Assembly (NCBI GenBank): GCA_018902795.1
Contig: JAHIQD010000021.1
Coordinates: 82,582 to 146,581, forward strand
Source of the DNA: Bacteroidota bacterium
Lineage (GTDB): Bacteria; Bacteroidota; Bacteroidia; Flavobacteriales; Weeksellaceae
Direction: 5' to 3'
DNA: 64,000 nt
Positions 34,717 through 42,148 of this stretch are shown piece by piece. The notes below the pieces were generated by a model. The model did not search any database, had not been told where the DNA came from, and worked only from the letters and a program-made list of their open reading frames with translations. The translations under genes and the position numbers were made by a program. Position 1 is the stretch's first letter, and each line of letters begins with the position of its first letter.

Positions 34717-35316
34717 ATGGGACGATGGGGAAACTATCCAACAACGGTAAACGATTTACGGAGTTTTGATATTTCGTTTTTACGCAAACACGAATATATA
34801 AAAACCGACCAATTTAAAACGGGTTCCATTATTTGGACGTCCGGAAACGGAACAAAAAACAGTATTAGTATTAAAACCGTAATAGGGGACACCAACGGAA
34901 GTTTAACTGTAGATTATACGTTCAATAGTACCGAAAAGATAAATTATGAAATTCAACTGATAACACGCCCCTCAAATTTGGGAACGGGTTTATTATGGTT
35001 TTTCGTTTGCCCCTTTACCGGGAAAGTCTGCAGAAAACTGCACCTTATAAACGGCTATTTTAAACACCGTTCCGCCTTACCGGGGTTAATGTATCAAAAC
35101 CAAATAGAATCCAAAAAATGGAGGGAGTGGAATAAGATTTTCGCAAAGGATTTTAACGATGAGGTTTATACAGAATTATTCAGTAAGAATTTTAAAAGAT
35201 ATTATAACGGTAAGATGACAAAACGTTTTGCCCGAATCAGTAAGAAACTGCAGGAAATAGAAAATAATTTTAATCCTGATGAGTATCTGAAAGTATTTAA
35301 GAGTTTTAAAAATTAA
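34717..35316 (+). CDS. Hypothetical island protein with degenerate zinc-ribbon motif, 199 residues
   Basis: Starts MGRWGN, then a beta-rich N-terminal half. The segment FVCPFTGKVCRKLHLINGYFKHRSALPGLMYQNQ (about 90-123) resembles a zinc-ribbon family with C..CG..V.KLY....C..C..L.Y.SQ, of which only the first Cys-x(5)-Cys knuckle survives here; the second pair is replaced by His/Ala. The C-terminal part is helical and basic. Related proteins occur beside integrases, but the role is unknown. It follows the zinc-ribbon gene by 20 nt and ends 26 nt before a convergent gene. Confidence 0.6.
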   Translation: MGRWGNYPTTVNDLRSFDISFLRKHEYIKTDQFKTGSIIWTSGNGTKNSISIKTVIGDTNGSLTVDYTFNSTEKINYEIQLITRPSNLGTGLLWFFVCPFTGKVCRKLHLINGYFKHRSALPGLMYQNQIESKKWREWNKIFAKDFNDEVYTELFSKNFKRYYNGKMTKRFARISKKLQEIENNFNPDEYLKVFKSFKN

Positions 35317-35317
35317 C

Positions 35318-35339
35318 TGGGAGCCGTTCCCGGTTTTTA
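35318..35339. repeat. Direct repeat copy 1 beside the secreted-protein gene
   Basis: TGGGAGCCGTTCCCGG plus T run; copy 2, in the same orientation, is at 35872-35893. Each contains a short GGGA/TCCC hairpin with a T tail, so it may also serve as a terminator. Confidence 0.6.
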
Positions 35340-35342
35340 TTT

Positions 35343-35825
35343 TTACTTTCCGAATAATTTATCTATCTGTTTTTCTTTCATTGACCCGGTACTTTTAATG
35401 GCTCTTTCCCCCTTATCCAATAGGATGTTAGCCTTTTCAAATTGCATTAATGCGTAATAAGTCCCTAATGCCTTACCAAATTCAATAACTATTTTTCCTT
35501 CCGGAAATTGTAGGGTCAAAGTTTCTACTTTTTTACCCGCAAAATGGTCTTTGAATATTTGGTACATTTTATCCAATGTATCAGGTTCGGTCGAAAATTC
35601 AAAGTCATAATAAGTTAAATCTATATTGCCACCTGCGAGAGTAAATTGGTTTTGAAAATCTCTATATTCTATTTTTGCCTTCGACTTATCTTTTTTCTGA
35701 TACAAAATTGTATGTGCATAGGCATTCCCAATTTTTTCCCAATTTTCGGAACTATCTGAAACGGTAAATTGACCAAATGCAATACCTGATATTATTAAGG
35801 CAAAAAGTAAAAGTAAATTTTTCAT
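35343..35825 (-). CDS. Secreted hypothetical protein, 160 residues
   Basis: Signal peptide MKNLLLLFALIISGIAFGQ with cleavage after FGQ or nearby, so probably periplasmic or secreted. The mature part is a mixed alpha/beta domain (AHTILYQKKDKSKAKIEYRDF, LTLQFPEGKIVIEFGKAL) with a basic C-terminus. I do not recognise the family. It is the only minus-strand protein gene of the island and lies between two similar 21-bp direct repeats, which suggests it entered as a separate cassette. Confidence 0.65.
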   Translation of the reverse strand: MKNLLLLFALIISGIAFGQFTVSDSSENWEKIGNAYAHTILYQKKDKSKAKIEYRDFQNQFTLAGGNIDLTYYDFEFSTEPDTLDKMYQIFKDHFAGKKVETLTLQFPEGKIVIEFGKALGTYYALMQFEKANILLDKGERAIKSTGSMKEKQIDKLFGK

Positions 35826-35871
35826 ATTTATTGTGTTTTTTGATTTCTGTAAAATTACTGATTATTTTAAG

Positions 35872-35893
35872 TGGGAGCTGTTCCCGATTTTTT
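35872..35893. repeat. Direct repeat copy 2 beside the secreted-protein gene
   Basis: TGGGAGCTGTTCCCGA plus T run, differing from copy 1 at two positions. Confidence 0.6.
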
Positions 35894-35947
35894 TTTGGAG
35901 TTTTTCGGAACCCGTAAAAGGGCAGAAAAATGTTAAATTTTAAAGAT

Positions 35948-35969
35948 GTTTGCTAAATGTTTGCTAAAC
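35948..35969. repeat. Two 11-bp arm-type repeats (right end)
   Basis: GTTTGCTAAAT (35948-35958) and GTTTGCTAAAC (35959-35969), the same unit as at 27908-27940, about 43 bp inside the right attachment core. Confidence 0.8.
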
Positions 35970-36000
35970 AAAACAAAAACCGCCTGATTTACAGACGGTT
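35970..36000 (-). terminator. ssrA terminator now in use (carried by the island)
   Basis: On the minus strand AACCG-CTG pairs with CAG-CGGTT (loop of 5), then a T-rich tail. It aligns without gaps with the displaced hairpin at 27711-27746, including the same C/A mismatch and one compensating pair change. Confidence 0.8.
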
Positions 36001-36011
36001 ACAGGTTTATT

Positions 36012-36027
36012 TGTGGAGTTGGAGGGA
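36012..36027. other. Right attachment site (attR core) in ssrA
   Basis: The TGTGGAGTTGGAGGGA copy overlaps the tmRNA 3' acceptor strand and T-arm. Confidence 0.85.
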
Positions 36028-36408
36028 TTCGAACCCTCGTCCAAACAAGCAACACATAAGATTTCTACATGCTTATTTTACTATTGGTTTTCGACTGAAA
36101 GCAGAGAGTAAACACCCAACTTTCAGCTTATCTTCTAAGGTTTTCGAGTTTTGGCCGAAGTTTCCAAAACCTTATTTCCGCATTGCTATACCCCAGAATC
36201 AGACGTCGCGAAACAGAACTTCTGTGGGATATCTTGCCTCCTTACTGTCTTCAGGAGAGCGCTTATCTTACTATGATTCAGATTAAGCAGCAAGAGCAAA
36301 CTCTTGGTCGCCAGTTAAAATTGTGTAGCAAGGGATTAAAGAGATCGCACTACGGTTCTCTGCATGCTTACTTACCCATTGATCTTGCTGTCGAAACCAG
36401 TCAACCCC
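36014..36408 (-). ncRNA. ssrA: tmRNA (transfer-messenger RNA)
   Basis: Rescues stalled ribosomes and tags incomplete proteins. The 5' end GGGGTTGACTGGTTTCGACAG (minus strand, from 36408) and the 3' end GGTTCGAATCCCTCCAACTCCA (to 36014) pair as an alanine-type acceptor stem with the diagnostic G3-U70 pair. CCA is not encoded. The tag reading frame is 36312 to 36283 (minus), giving the end sequence GDQEFALAA and TAA; the ALAA end is the usual protease signal. Its 3' end is the insertion site of the adjacent element, and the RNA sequence itself is restored. Confidence 0.95.
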
Positions 36409-36425
36409 ATGTTTTTGTAAGACAG

Positions 36426-36433
36426 CAAAGGTA
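36426..36433 (-). promoter_or_regulatory. ssrA promoter -7 element
   Basis: TACCTTTG on the minus strand is an exact TAnnTTTG match, 17 nt before the tmRNA 5' end. Confidence 0.6.
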
Positions 36434-36794
36434 ATGAAAATATTATTCCAAATTATATGATATGTCATCTTGTGAACATCTTTTTATCAAGAAGCTGAAT
36501 CAGGGCGTGTCCTTCACTCGGTCACTCCGGCTTGCGCCTCCGTTCCCTCATTCCGGCCGGGCTTTCCGCTATATCTTTATTATCGGCGGCGGCTTCGCCG
36601 CCGCCGATAATAAAGATATAGCGGAAAGCCCTCACGCAGAAACCCGTTGCTTCAGAAAACATTTAACAAAAATGAAATTCCCGAATTCTTAAAATATCAT
36701 AAAAGCCCTTAAATACGGTTAAATTTTATAGCGGAGATATTGACAATCTGTAATCGGGAGTTATAAGCTCCTATATTTATGGCAAAGATTAAGA
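36434..36794. other. Intergenic region between ssrA and the 276-residue gene
   Basis: No gene. It is dominated by a GC-rich stretch (36505-36560) and a 35-bp perfect palindrome (36559-36631). Toward 36795 there is a TATATTTA, one mismatch from the -7 consensus. Confidence 0.6.
36559..36631. repeat. Perfect 35-bp inverted repeat with 3-nt loop (REP/MITE-like)
   Basis: Arms 36559-36593 and 36597-36631 are fully complementary around TTC; the outer part begins GGGCTTTCCGCTATATC. The preceding GC-rich stretch (CGGCTTGCGCCTCCGTTCCC) belongs to a sequence style I remember as dispersed in flavobacterial genomes, but I cannot confirm copies elsewhere. Confidence 0.85.
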
Positions 36795-37625
36795 ATGAAA
36801 ATAAAACTACTTACGCTGTTCCTAATAATGATTTCCGTATCGGTATTTTCTCAGGAATATATTTTCGGGAAAGTGTCAACCGAGTCGGGAACCGAATTGC
36901 CAAGTGCGGTCATTATCAATATGAGAACTGATGAAAAAATCCTTAGTGATAAAGACGGCAATTTCATGATCGCTGCAAAAACCGGAGACGAAATCAGGTT
37001 CATCAAAAACACTTACGAAAGAAAAATCCAGAGGATCACCACTGAAAATTTCTCCCGACCGCTCAATATTTCCCTGGAAAAATCACCTTACCTGATTGAG
37101 GAAATTGAACTGGCTTTCAACCCGACCGGAAACCTGAAAAAAGATGTAAAATCTTTAGACCCTCCAAAAAGAGTGGTGGCACTTAATTCCTCAATGGATT
37201 CTTATATGAGAACTTCACCAACTGAACCTTCTCCAAAACTTATCACTCCTTCTGCTTTTGGACCAAGAGATTTTAATGCCGGACAAGTGGATGTTGTGAA
37301 AGCGGTGTCTGCGCTTGTAGGCCTCGTGAGTAAAGCCAGCAGTTCTCCACTTACCAAAGCCAATTATGCGGAAACCCAGGATTTTTTCAGAAAGATCAAA
37401 ACCACGATGGATTTAAGTTTTTATACCAGTCAGGGCTGGGACGAGGAGGAAATCGATAGGTTTCTCATCTATGCAGACGATGTATATTCTTTGGCAAAAA
37501 AGTACAGGAAAAATTTTAATGTCAATGCCATCAATACTGACATGAAAATGGCGTACAGAGAATATGTAAAGACCAGAAAAATCAGGCCGTCCTCCACTCC
37601 TGAGATATTTAAGAATAAGAGTTAA
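36795..37625 (+). CDS. Carboxypeptidase-like regulatory-domain protein, 276 residues
   Basis: Signal peptide ends near SVFSQ. The mature N-terminus (EYIFGKVSTESGTELPSAVI, LSDKDGNFMIAAKTGDEIRF) is a carboxypeptidase-D-like beta-sandwich of the kind found at the N-terminus of SusC proteins, here without a barrel. The rest (about 120-276) is helical and unrecognised. Such stand-alone proteins are common in Bacteroidetes; their role is unknown. It is probably located in the periplasm or outer membrane. Confidence 0.72.
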   Translation: MKIKLLTLFLIMISVSVFSQEYIFGKVSTESGTELPSAVIINMRTDEKILSDKDGNFMIAAKTGDEIRFIKNTYERKIQRITTENFSRPLNISLEKSPYLIEEIELAFNPTGNLKKDVKSLDPPKRVVALNSSMDSYMRTSPTEPSPKLITPSAFGPRDFNAGQVDVVKAVSALVGLVSKASSSPLTKANYAETQDFFRKIKTTMDLSFYTSQGWDEEEIDRFLIYADDVYSLAKKYRKNFNVNAINTDMKMAYREYVKTRKIRPSSTPEIFKNKS

Positions 37626-37726
37626 GCAGCGTCAATAAGTGTTAAAGAAATCTTAAAATTTGGAATGAGATTTGATGCTTCATATTCATCGGTCAGTTTT
37701 ATTATTCAGAAACACCAAACATTTTT

Positions 37727-38458
37727 ATGAACAGAAATATTATTGCCATCGCCATCGCTTCACTGGGTTTCATTATCGGACTCGGCCTTTTGGGAAGCGC
37801 CATTAAAAACCGGAACAGATCCGACAATACCATTTCCGTCACCGGACTGGGAAGTAAAAAATTCACTTCGGACCTTATCGCCTGGAGCGGAAATTTTTCG
37901 CGCAACAGTTTCGAACTGAAAGCTGCCTATGATGCACTGGCCAACGACAAGAAAGTAATAGAGAATTATCTCGTTTCAAAAGGAATTCCGAAGAATGAAA
38001 TGGTTTTTTCTGCGGTAGATATTCAGAAGCAGTTTAATTATTCTACGGATGCCAGCGGAAGAAGTCAGCAGAGTTTTGCAGGGTACCAGCTTTCCCAAAA
38101 AGTGTCCATCGACAGTAAAGATGTGGCAAAAATAGAAAACCTTTCCAGAAATATTACGGAGATTATCAATTTGGGAATTGAATTTACGTCTTCACCACCC
38201 AATTATTTTTACACCAAACTTGCGGACGTCAAACAGCAGATGATTGCTGATGCGACAAAAGACGCCAAACAGCGGGCAGAAAAAATTGCTGAAAATGCTG
38301 GAAGTTCACTCGGAAATCTGAAGAAAGCCACAATGGGTGTCACTCAGATTACGGAGCCTAACTCTACCGAAGAATATTCGTACGGCGGAACTTTCAATAC
38401 TTCATCCAAAGAAAAGGAAGCAAGCATCACGATCAAACTGGAGTACGAAGTTGATTAA
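37727..38458 (+). CDS. SIMPL-domain (DUF541) protein
   Basis: 243 residues. An N-terminal hydrophobic helix (about 4-26) anchors or exports the protein. The SIMPL/DUF541 domain follows: ISVTGLGSKKFTSDLIAW near the start, then a helical insert with a DVAKIENLSRNITEII segment and a closing ATKDAKQRAEKIAENAGSSLGNLKKA. Relatives such as YggE-type proteins affect oxidative stress tolerance, but the biochemical role is unclear. The gene is followed by a convergent acetyltransferase gene. Confidence 0.85.
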   Translation: MNRNIIAIAIASLGFIIGLGLLGSAIKNRNRSDNTISVTGLGSKKFTSDLIAWSGNFSRNSFELKAAYDALANDKKVIENYLVSKGIPKNEMVFSAVDIQKQFNYSTDASGRSQQSFAGYQLSQKVSIDSKDVAKIENLSRNITEIINLGIEFTSSPPNYFYTKLADVKQQMIADATKDAKQRAEKIAENAGSSLGNLKKATMGVTQITEPNSTEEYSYGGTFNTSSKEKEASITIKLEYEVD

Positions 38459-38486
38459 AAACCCCCAATTTTCTATTAGTGACTTC

Positions 38487-39041
38487 TCAGAATTTATAAA
38501 CGATATCATAAATCTCCTCCTTGATCCAGTCGGTTTTTTCCGGCTGCCAGTTGGCGAGAAGCCATAAATTTAATGGATTTTTTCCTTCGCCGTAGCTCGG
38601 CTGAATATAGGTTTCGTCGATCACGGCGAAACCGTTTCTTTCGTAAAAGCCGATTCTTCTTTGCGCCGTTTCGTCCAGCGTTGCAGGTTCTGCTTCCAGA
38701 ACGATGTGGGAGTAGTTTTTAAATAAATGACCGATGATTTCCGAGCCGTATTTCAAACTCCGGAATTCTGAGAATATTTCGAAATGCTCGACAAAAATGA
38801 AATTTGTAAGTTCCCAGGTGATGAGATATCCTATATTTTTGAAATCTTCCAGAACGGTAAAAACCTTTGCTTGCGGATTTGAAAATAAAGCACGGAACTG
38901 TTTTTCGCAGCGCCTTTCCTCTTCAGGAAAAGTTTCGCAATATGAGGTGTAAATCTGCTGAGATCTGAAATCGTCATAAGAAGGTATCTGTAAATATTCC
39001 ATAAAAAAACACAATTGATCGTATTGAAGTGCAGAATACAA
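38487..39041 (-). CDS. GNAT-family N-acetyltransferase
   Basis: 184 residues. The acetyl-CoA-binding region is seen in FRSLKYGSEIIGHLFKNY (the R/Q-x-x-G-x-G/A segment in its variant RSLKYGSE, about 92-99), after a beta-strand NFIFVEHFEIF, and the C-terminal half has RRIGFYERNGFAV, typical of GNAT enzymes. The acceptor substrate is unknown. It converges with the SIMPL gene and may be cotranscribed with nothing else. Confidence 0.82.
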   Translation of the reverse strand: MYSALQYDQLCFFMEYLQIPSYDDFRSQQIYTSYCETFPEEERRCEKQFRALFSNPQAKVFTVLEDFKNIGYLITWELTNFIFVEHFEIFSEFRSLKYGSEIIGHLFKNYSHIVLEAEPATLDETAQRRIGFYERNGFAVIDETYIQPSYGEGKNPLNLWLLANWQPEKTDWIKEEIYDIVYKF

Positions 39042-39082
39042 CTTCTACGCCGTAAAAAACGGATTTAGAATTTTGTCTTTAA

Positions 39083-39304
39083 TTAGAGATCAAAAACACT
39101 GGGACGTCTGGTAACAAACATATCCTTGATCCAAAGCGTAAATGCAAGCCCAAGATAAATCAGAAAGAATACGCCGGCCGTCGCAAAAGTAGAGTAGATG
39201 AAAAACACCCGGAGTTTAGAAACGGGAATTCCAAGTTTTGCGCCCATTCTTGTGAGGACACCAAACCATTGTCTTTCCATTTTATGTCTTAGATTCGCCA
39301 GCAT
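39083..39304 (-). CDS. PspC-domain membrane protein, 73 residues
   Basis: Small inner-membrane protein. The first half is a basic segment containing GVLTRMGAKLGIPVSKLRVFFIY, the PspC-type motif, and one transmembrane helix follows (about 37-58). PspC proteins are linked to envelope stress responses. It is shorter than classic PspC but of normal size for the Bacteroidetes version. It precedes, in reading order, the acetyltransferase on the same strand. Confidence 0.8.
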   Translation of the reverse strand: MLANLRHKMERQWFGVLTRMGAKLGIPVSKLRVFFIYSTFATAGVFFLIYLGLAFTLWIKDMFVTRRPSVFDL

Positions 39305-39382
39305 TTTTCGGGTTTAATTTGTCTTCAAAGGTAATTAATTTTTAATTAAAGGTCGGAGGCTGCCCACTGTTTGATATCATCT

Positions 39383-40984
39383 TTACGCTTTCAGCAGGTT
39401 AATGGAGACGGTGGCCAGATCAGAATCCGGGTATTTTCTGAACAGGTCTTTATCAACGGTAAGGCCTACCTCATTGCAGATTTTATGGAAAACTTCTACT
39501 TCTACAATATACTGGTCGGAAAATCCGTGGGTAGCATCATACGCCGTTGCGGGAGTTTCACCGAGATGTTGGCTTGTAAGTTCCGGATTTAAGGTATGAA
39601 GTTCAATCACCAATAGCCCGTTCTTTTTAATATAGGGTAGCCACAGCGTTAAATGCTCCTTCAGGTTTTCTTCAACTAATCTGTTCGGTATTCTATCTCC
39701 GCGGAACGCAAATGCACCGGTCGAAGTGGAAGTTCTTTCAGGATTCATATTTTCCGGATCTTTCCAGATTCTGTTATGATCCAGAAATGTTCTGATGTTC
39801 ACCAGATCTGAAAGGTCGATTTCGTAGTTTTCCTTTAAATCTTTGGCGAGCTGCACGGGATTTCCGATGTCGCCCCAAATCACTTTTGCCCAGATGTCAT
39901 TATTGATGAGGTTGGCTCTTGTGACATTCAGTGCGGCCTGGTTGTAATCTGCGCCCACCAGAAAAAGAGGATAATCTTCAAGCATTCTTCCGCGTAAAGT
40001 ATGGCGTTCAATGGTTTCAAAGATATGCTGGATGAAAGCTCCGTTTCCGCAGCCCATATCCAGGATTCCCTTTGGCTGAAGATGAATCGGCTGGTTGAAA
40101 ATGGAAATGATAAAATCAGTAACCACTTTAAAATAAGTGGAATGTGCACCGCCGCTTCCCCAGACATTCATTTTTCTGTCGACATGAATTTCGTCTTCGC
40201 TTTCGCCTATTTCGCGGAGTTTTTTTGGATTCCCGTACAGCAGATCGTCCATTCTGTTAAACATCGGAAGATAAGAAACCGTTACGCCGTAAGATGCAGC
40301 CCGCCGGGCAAAATACAAACCGTTTTCAGTAAATTTAAAGTTGCTGTTGTTTTTGGTAAACCAACCAAGACTGGTTAAAAAATCGAGAATTTTCTCGAAG
40401 TTTTCCGGGTTTTTATGAAACTCTACGGCCTGGAACGAAGTTTCCATAAAATATTTATGAAACATCCCAAGCATTCCGAGCTGTACAATGACGGGAGAAA
40501 CAAGACAGCCTTCCAGATGTTTTAAAATCTGGAGGAAGATTCGTTTTTCTGTTTCATTTTCGGGAGTACTGTAACCGAACTGTTTCCTGAAATCATCAAA
40601 CAAATAGATGAAGTTTTCAAACGATCCGGGTTCAAGCTTTTGAAAAACAGGAGTCGTCGATTCTTTCAGATACAGACTTACTTTATCATATAGCGGCGCG
40701 TATTTTAACAGAAACTCAGTATTCCGGTTAGCGTATAAAGTTACTTCATCCGTTATATTGTTTAACTGATAACCGATGAAACCCTGGGAAGCAAGCACTC
40801 TGAGCGCCACATTCAGGTAGCCCCCGTTGTTTTCTGTTTTTTCTGAGATTTCCGTCAGCGTAATTTCCTTTGAGCTGAATATCAAATCAATAATTCCTTT
40901 TTTCTGAAGTGAGGTGACTACAGGTGCGGTAACAATTCCGTCCAGATGTCTGAAAATGGAACTTCGGAGTTCTTTTTTATCCAT
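39383..40984 (-). CDS. SAM-dependent methyltransferase with N-terminal winged helix, 533 residues
   Basis: The C-terminal half is a class I methyltransferase with motif I ILDMGCGNGAF and acidic motif II LVGADYN. The N-terminal part (IVTAPVVTSLQKKGIIDLI and EISEKTENNGGYLNVALRVL) is a winged-helix dimerisation domain as in O-methyltransferases of secondary metabolism, and it is repeated more weakly around residue 165. The layout resembles the methyltransferase of AprA-type polyketide modules, but no such cluster is here. Substrate unknown. It is transcribed divergently from the next gene. Confidence 0.82.
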   Translation of the reverse strand: MDKKELRSSIFRHLDGIVTAPVVTSLQKKGIIDLIFSSKEITLTEISEKTENNGGYLNVALRVLASQGFIGYQLNNITDEVTLYANRNTEFLLKYAPLYDKVSLYLKESTTPVFQKLEPGSFENFIYLFDDFRKQFGYSTPENETEKRIFLQILKHLEGCLVSPVIVQLGMLGMFHKYFMETSFQAVEFHKNPENFEKILDFLTSLGWFTKNNSNFKFTENGLYFARRAASYGVTVSYLPMFNRMDDLLYGNPKKLREIGESEDEIHVDRKMNVWGSGGAHSTYFKVVTDFIISIFNQPIHLQPKGILDMGCGNGAFIQHIFETIERHTLRGRMLEDYPLFLVGADYNQAALNVTRANLINNDIWAKVIWGDIGNPVQLAKDLKENYEIDLSDLVNIRTFLDHNRIWKDPENMNPERTSTSTGAFAFRGDRIPNRLVEENLKEHLTLWLPYIKKNGLLVIELHTLNPELTSQHLGETPATAYDATHGFSDQYIVEVEVFHKICNEVGLTVDKDLFRKYPDSDLATVSINLLKA

Positions 40985-41068
40985 AAAAATAATGTTGAAA
41001 GACTTAGGATAAATATAGACATTTTTGAATACTGATATTCTGCAGCAAAAAAAAGGTTTGAAAATATT

Positions 41069-41097
41069 TTGCCGGTTAAAATTTAATTCTAACTTTG
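41069..41097 (+). promoter_or_regulatory. Promoter of the membrane-protein/wHTH operon
   Basis: TTG (41069-41071), 18 nt, TAACTTTG (41090-41097, exact TAnnTTTG). The start codon is 18 nt further. Confidence 0.75.
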
Positions 41098-41109
41098 CGG
41101 TTCAAAGTT
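41091..41109. promoter_or_regulatory. Operator-like dyad AACTTTG-N5-CAAAGTT
   Basis: Perfect 7-bp arms (41091-41097, 41103-41109) overlap the -7 element. A related dyad with the same 5-nt spacer stands before the DUF4173 gene (42066-42080). A likely target of the wHTH regulator encoded in this operon. Confidence 0.6.
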
Positions 41110-41115
41110 CTTTTT

Positions 41116-41733
41116 ATGGATTCAAAAAATTATCACGAAGACCTGTCGCACATCCGTTCCATGATGGAGAGGAGTTCGCGTTTTATTTCGCTGAGCGGAC
41201 TTTCCGGGGTTTTCGCCGGTTTGGCAGCACTGCTGGGCGCGATTTACGTGTATTTTGTTTTTCAGCGCGAAGGAATTAATTATTTCGACGGAAAAAGAAA
41301 CGTGTTTACCCCGCAGCTGGTCAATGAGCTCGTTGTAATAGGGCTGGTAATTCTTTTCGTTGCAGTATTGTCCGGTTATTTTTTTACCGCGAAGAAAAGT
41401 AAAGAGAAAAAGCTTAAAATCTGGGACCAAACGACGAAGAGGCTTCTTCTTAATTTTTCCGTTCCTCTGGTGACAGGCGGTTTGTTTTGCTTGGGTATGC
41501 TGTATCACGGTATGTTTGTTTTTATAGCACCTGCCACTTTGATTTTCTACGGTTTGGCTTTGGTCAACGCTTCTAAATTTACCTTCAGTGATCTCCAGAA
41601 TTTAGGATATTGCCAGATTGTATTAGGATTGCTTTCGCTGTTCTTTCTTGGTTGGGGATTGGTTTTCTGGGCGGCAGGATTTGGGGTTTTGCATATTGTG
41701 TATGGCCTTGTGATGCATAAAAAGTATAAATAA
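41116..41733 (+). CDS. Multi-pass membrane protein, 205 residues
   Basis: The start at the ATG (MDSKNYHEDLSHIRSMMERS) is preferred to a TTG at 41095, which lies within the promoter. A soluble N-terminus of about 25 residues precedes five or six transmembrane helices (SLSGLSGVFAGLAALLGAIY, LVVIGLVILFVAVLSG, LVTGGLFCLGMLYHG, VFIAPATLIFYGLAL, and two near the end). No domain is recognised. It is followed by the winged-helix gene 18 nt on; this pair is common in flavobacteria and suggests that the membrane protein works with the regulator. Confidence 0.75.
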   Translation: MDSKNYHEDLSHIRSMMERSSRFISLSGLSGVFAGLAALLGAIYVYFVFQREGINYFDGKRNVFTPQLVNELVVIGLVILFVAVLSGYFFTAKKSKEKKLKIWDQTTKRLLLNFSVPLVTGGLFCLGMLYHGMFVFIAPATLIFYGLALVNASKFTFSDLQNLGYCQIVLGLLSLFFLGWGLVFWAAGFGVLHIVYGLVMHKKYK

Positions 41734-41751
41734 TCAGTTTGCAATTTAATC

Positions 41752-42042
41752 GTGATCAACATCAATCAACTTAATAAAGAATTCGAAAGCCGTGTCAGAT
41801 TGGGAATTATGTCCGTTCTGATGGTGAACGACTGGGTTGATTTCACCGAAATGAAAAACCTGCTCGAGATTACCGATGGCAACCTGGCGAGTCACAGCAC
41901 CGCGCTGGAAAAATCGAAATATATCGAAATAAAGAAAGAATTTGTGGGCAAAAAACCGAAAACTTCTTACCGCGTCACGCAGAATGGAAGAGATGCTTTC
42001 GCCAGCCATTTGGGCGCGCTTGAAAAATTGTTGGGAAGGTAA
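41752..42042 (+). CDS. Winged-helix transcriptional regulator, 96 residues
   Basis: The GTG start at 41752 is used because the conserved beginning NKEFESRVRLGIMSVLM must be included and no ATG is available earlier. The compact fold of helices and a wing (FTEMKNLLEITDGNLASHSTALEKSKYIE, then KTSYRVTQNGRDAFASHLGAL) matches the MarR/ArsR-like stand-alone DNA-binding family. It follows the membrane protein in one transcript. A dyad at the operon promoter and another upstream of the DUF4173 gene are natural candidates for its binding sites. Confidence 0.87.
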   Translation: MININQLNKEFESRVRLGIMSVLMVNDWVDFTEMKNLLEITDGNLASHSTALEKSKYIEIKKEFVGKKPKTSYRVTQNGRDAFASHLGALEKLLGR

Positions 42043-42065
42043 GAGCTATTTTTTTTGCCTCTTGA

Positions 42066-42090
42066 CTTTGTATTTCAAAGCGCTTTGTAT
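42066..42090. promoter_or_regulatory. Operator-like CTTTG-N5-CAAAG dyad and repeat before DUF4173 gene
   Basis: CTTTG (42066-42070), TATTT, CAAAG (42076-42080), then CTTTGTAT again (42083-42090), so three half-sites in 25 bp; CAAAGCGCTTTG is also a 12-bp palindrome. Confidence 0.6.
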
Positions 42091-42148
42091 AAAATCTTTA
42101 TTGCAATATTAATTAAAGAATTATTAATAAAATCAAACAGATATTATC

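Larger units (their letters stand above)
27754..36027. mobile_element. Integrative element (about 8.3 kb) in the 3' end of ssrA
   Basis: Bounded by direct repeats TGTGGAGTTGGAGGGA at 27754-27769 and 36012-36027; the right copy is the 3' acceptor/T-arm end of tmRNA. Inside are a tyrosine recombinase next to the left end, an HTH gene, a possible replication initiator, five uncharacterised reading frames and a secreted protein. Arm-type 11-bp repeats occur near both ends. No relaxase, transposase, conjugation or virion gene is recognisable, so it would be mobilised by, or be a satellite of, something else. Many of its genes are AT-richer than the flanks. Confidence 0.88.

Noticed and set aside
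35957..36468. Open reading frames of 60-109 codons across the ssrA region
   Set aside because: They fall on the tmRNA gene and its flank; the RNA structure, tag frame and acceptor stem explain the sequence.
42066..42090. Standard Bacteroidetes promoter for the DUF4173 gene
   Set aside because: No TAnnTTTG with proper spacing is found; the repeats fit a binding site better.
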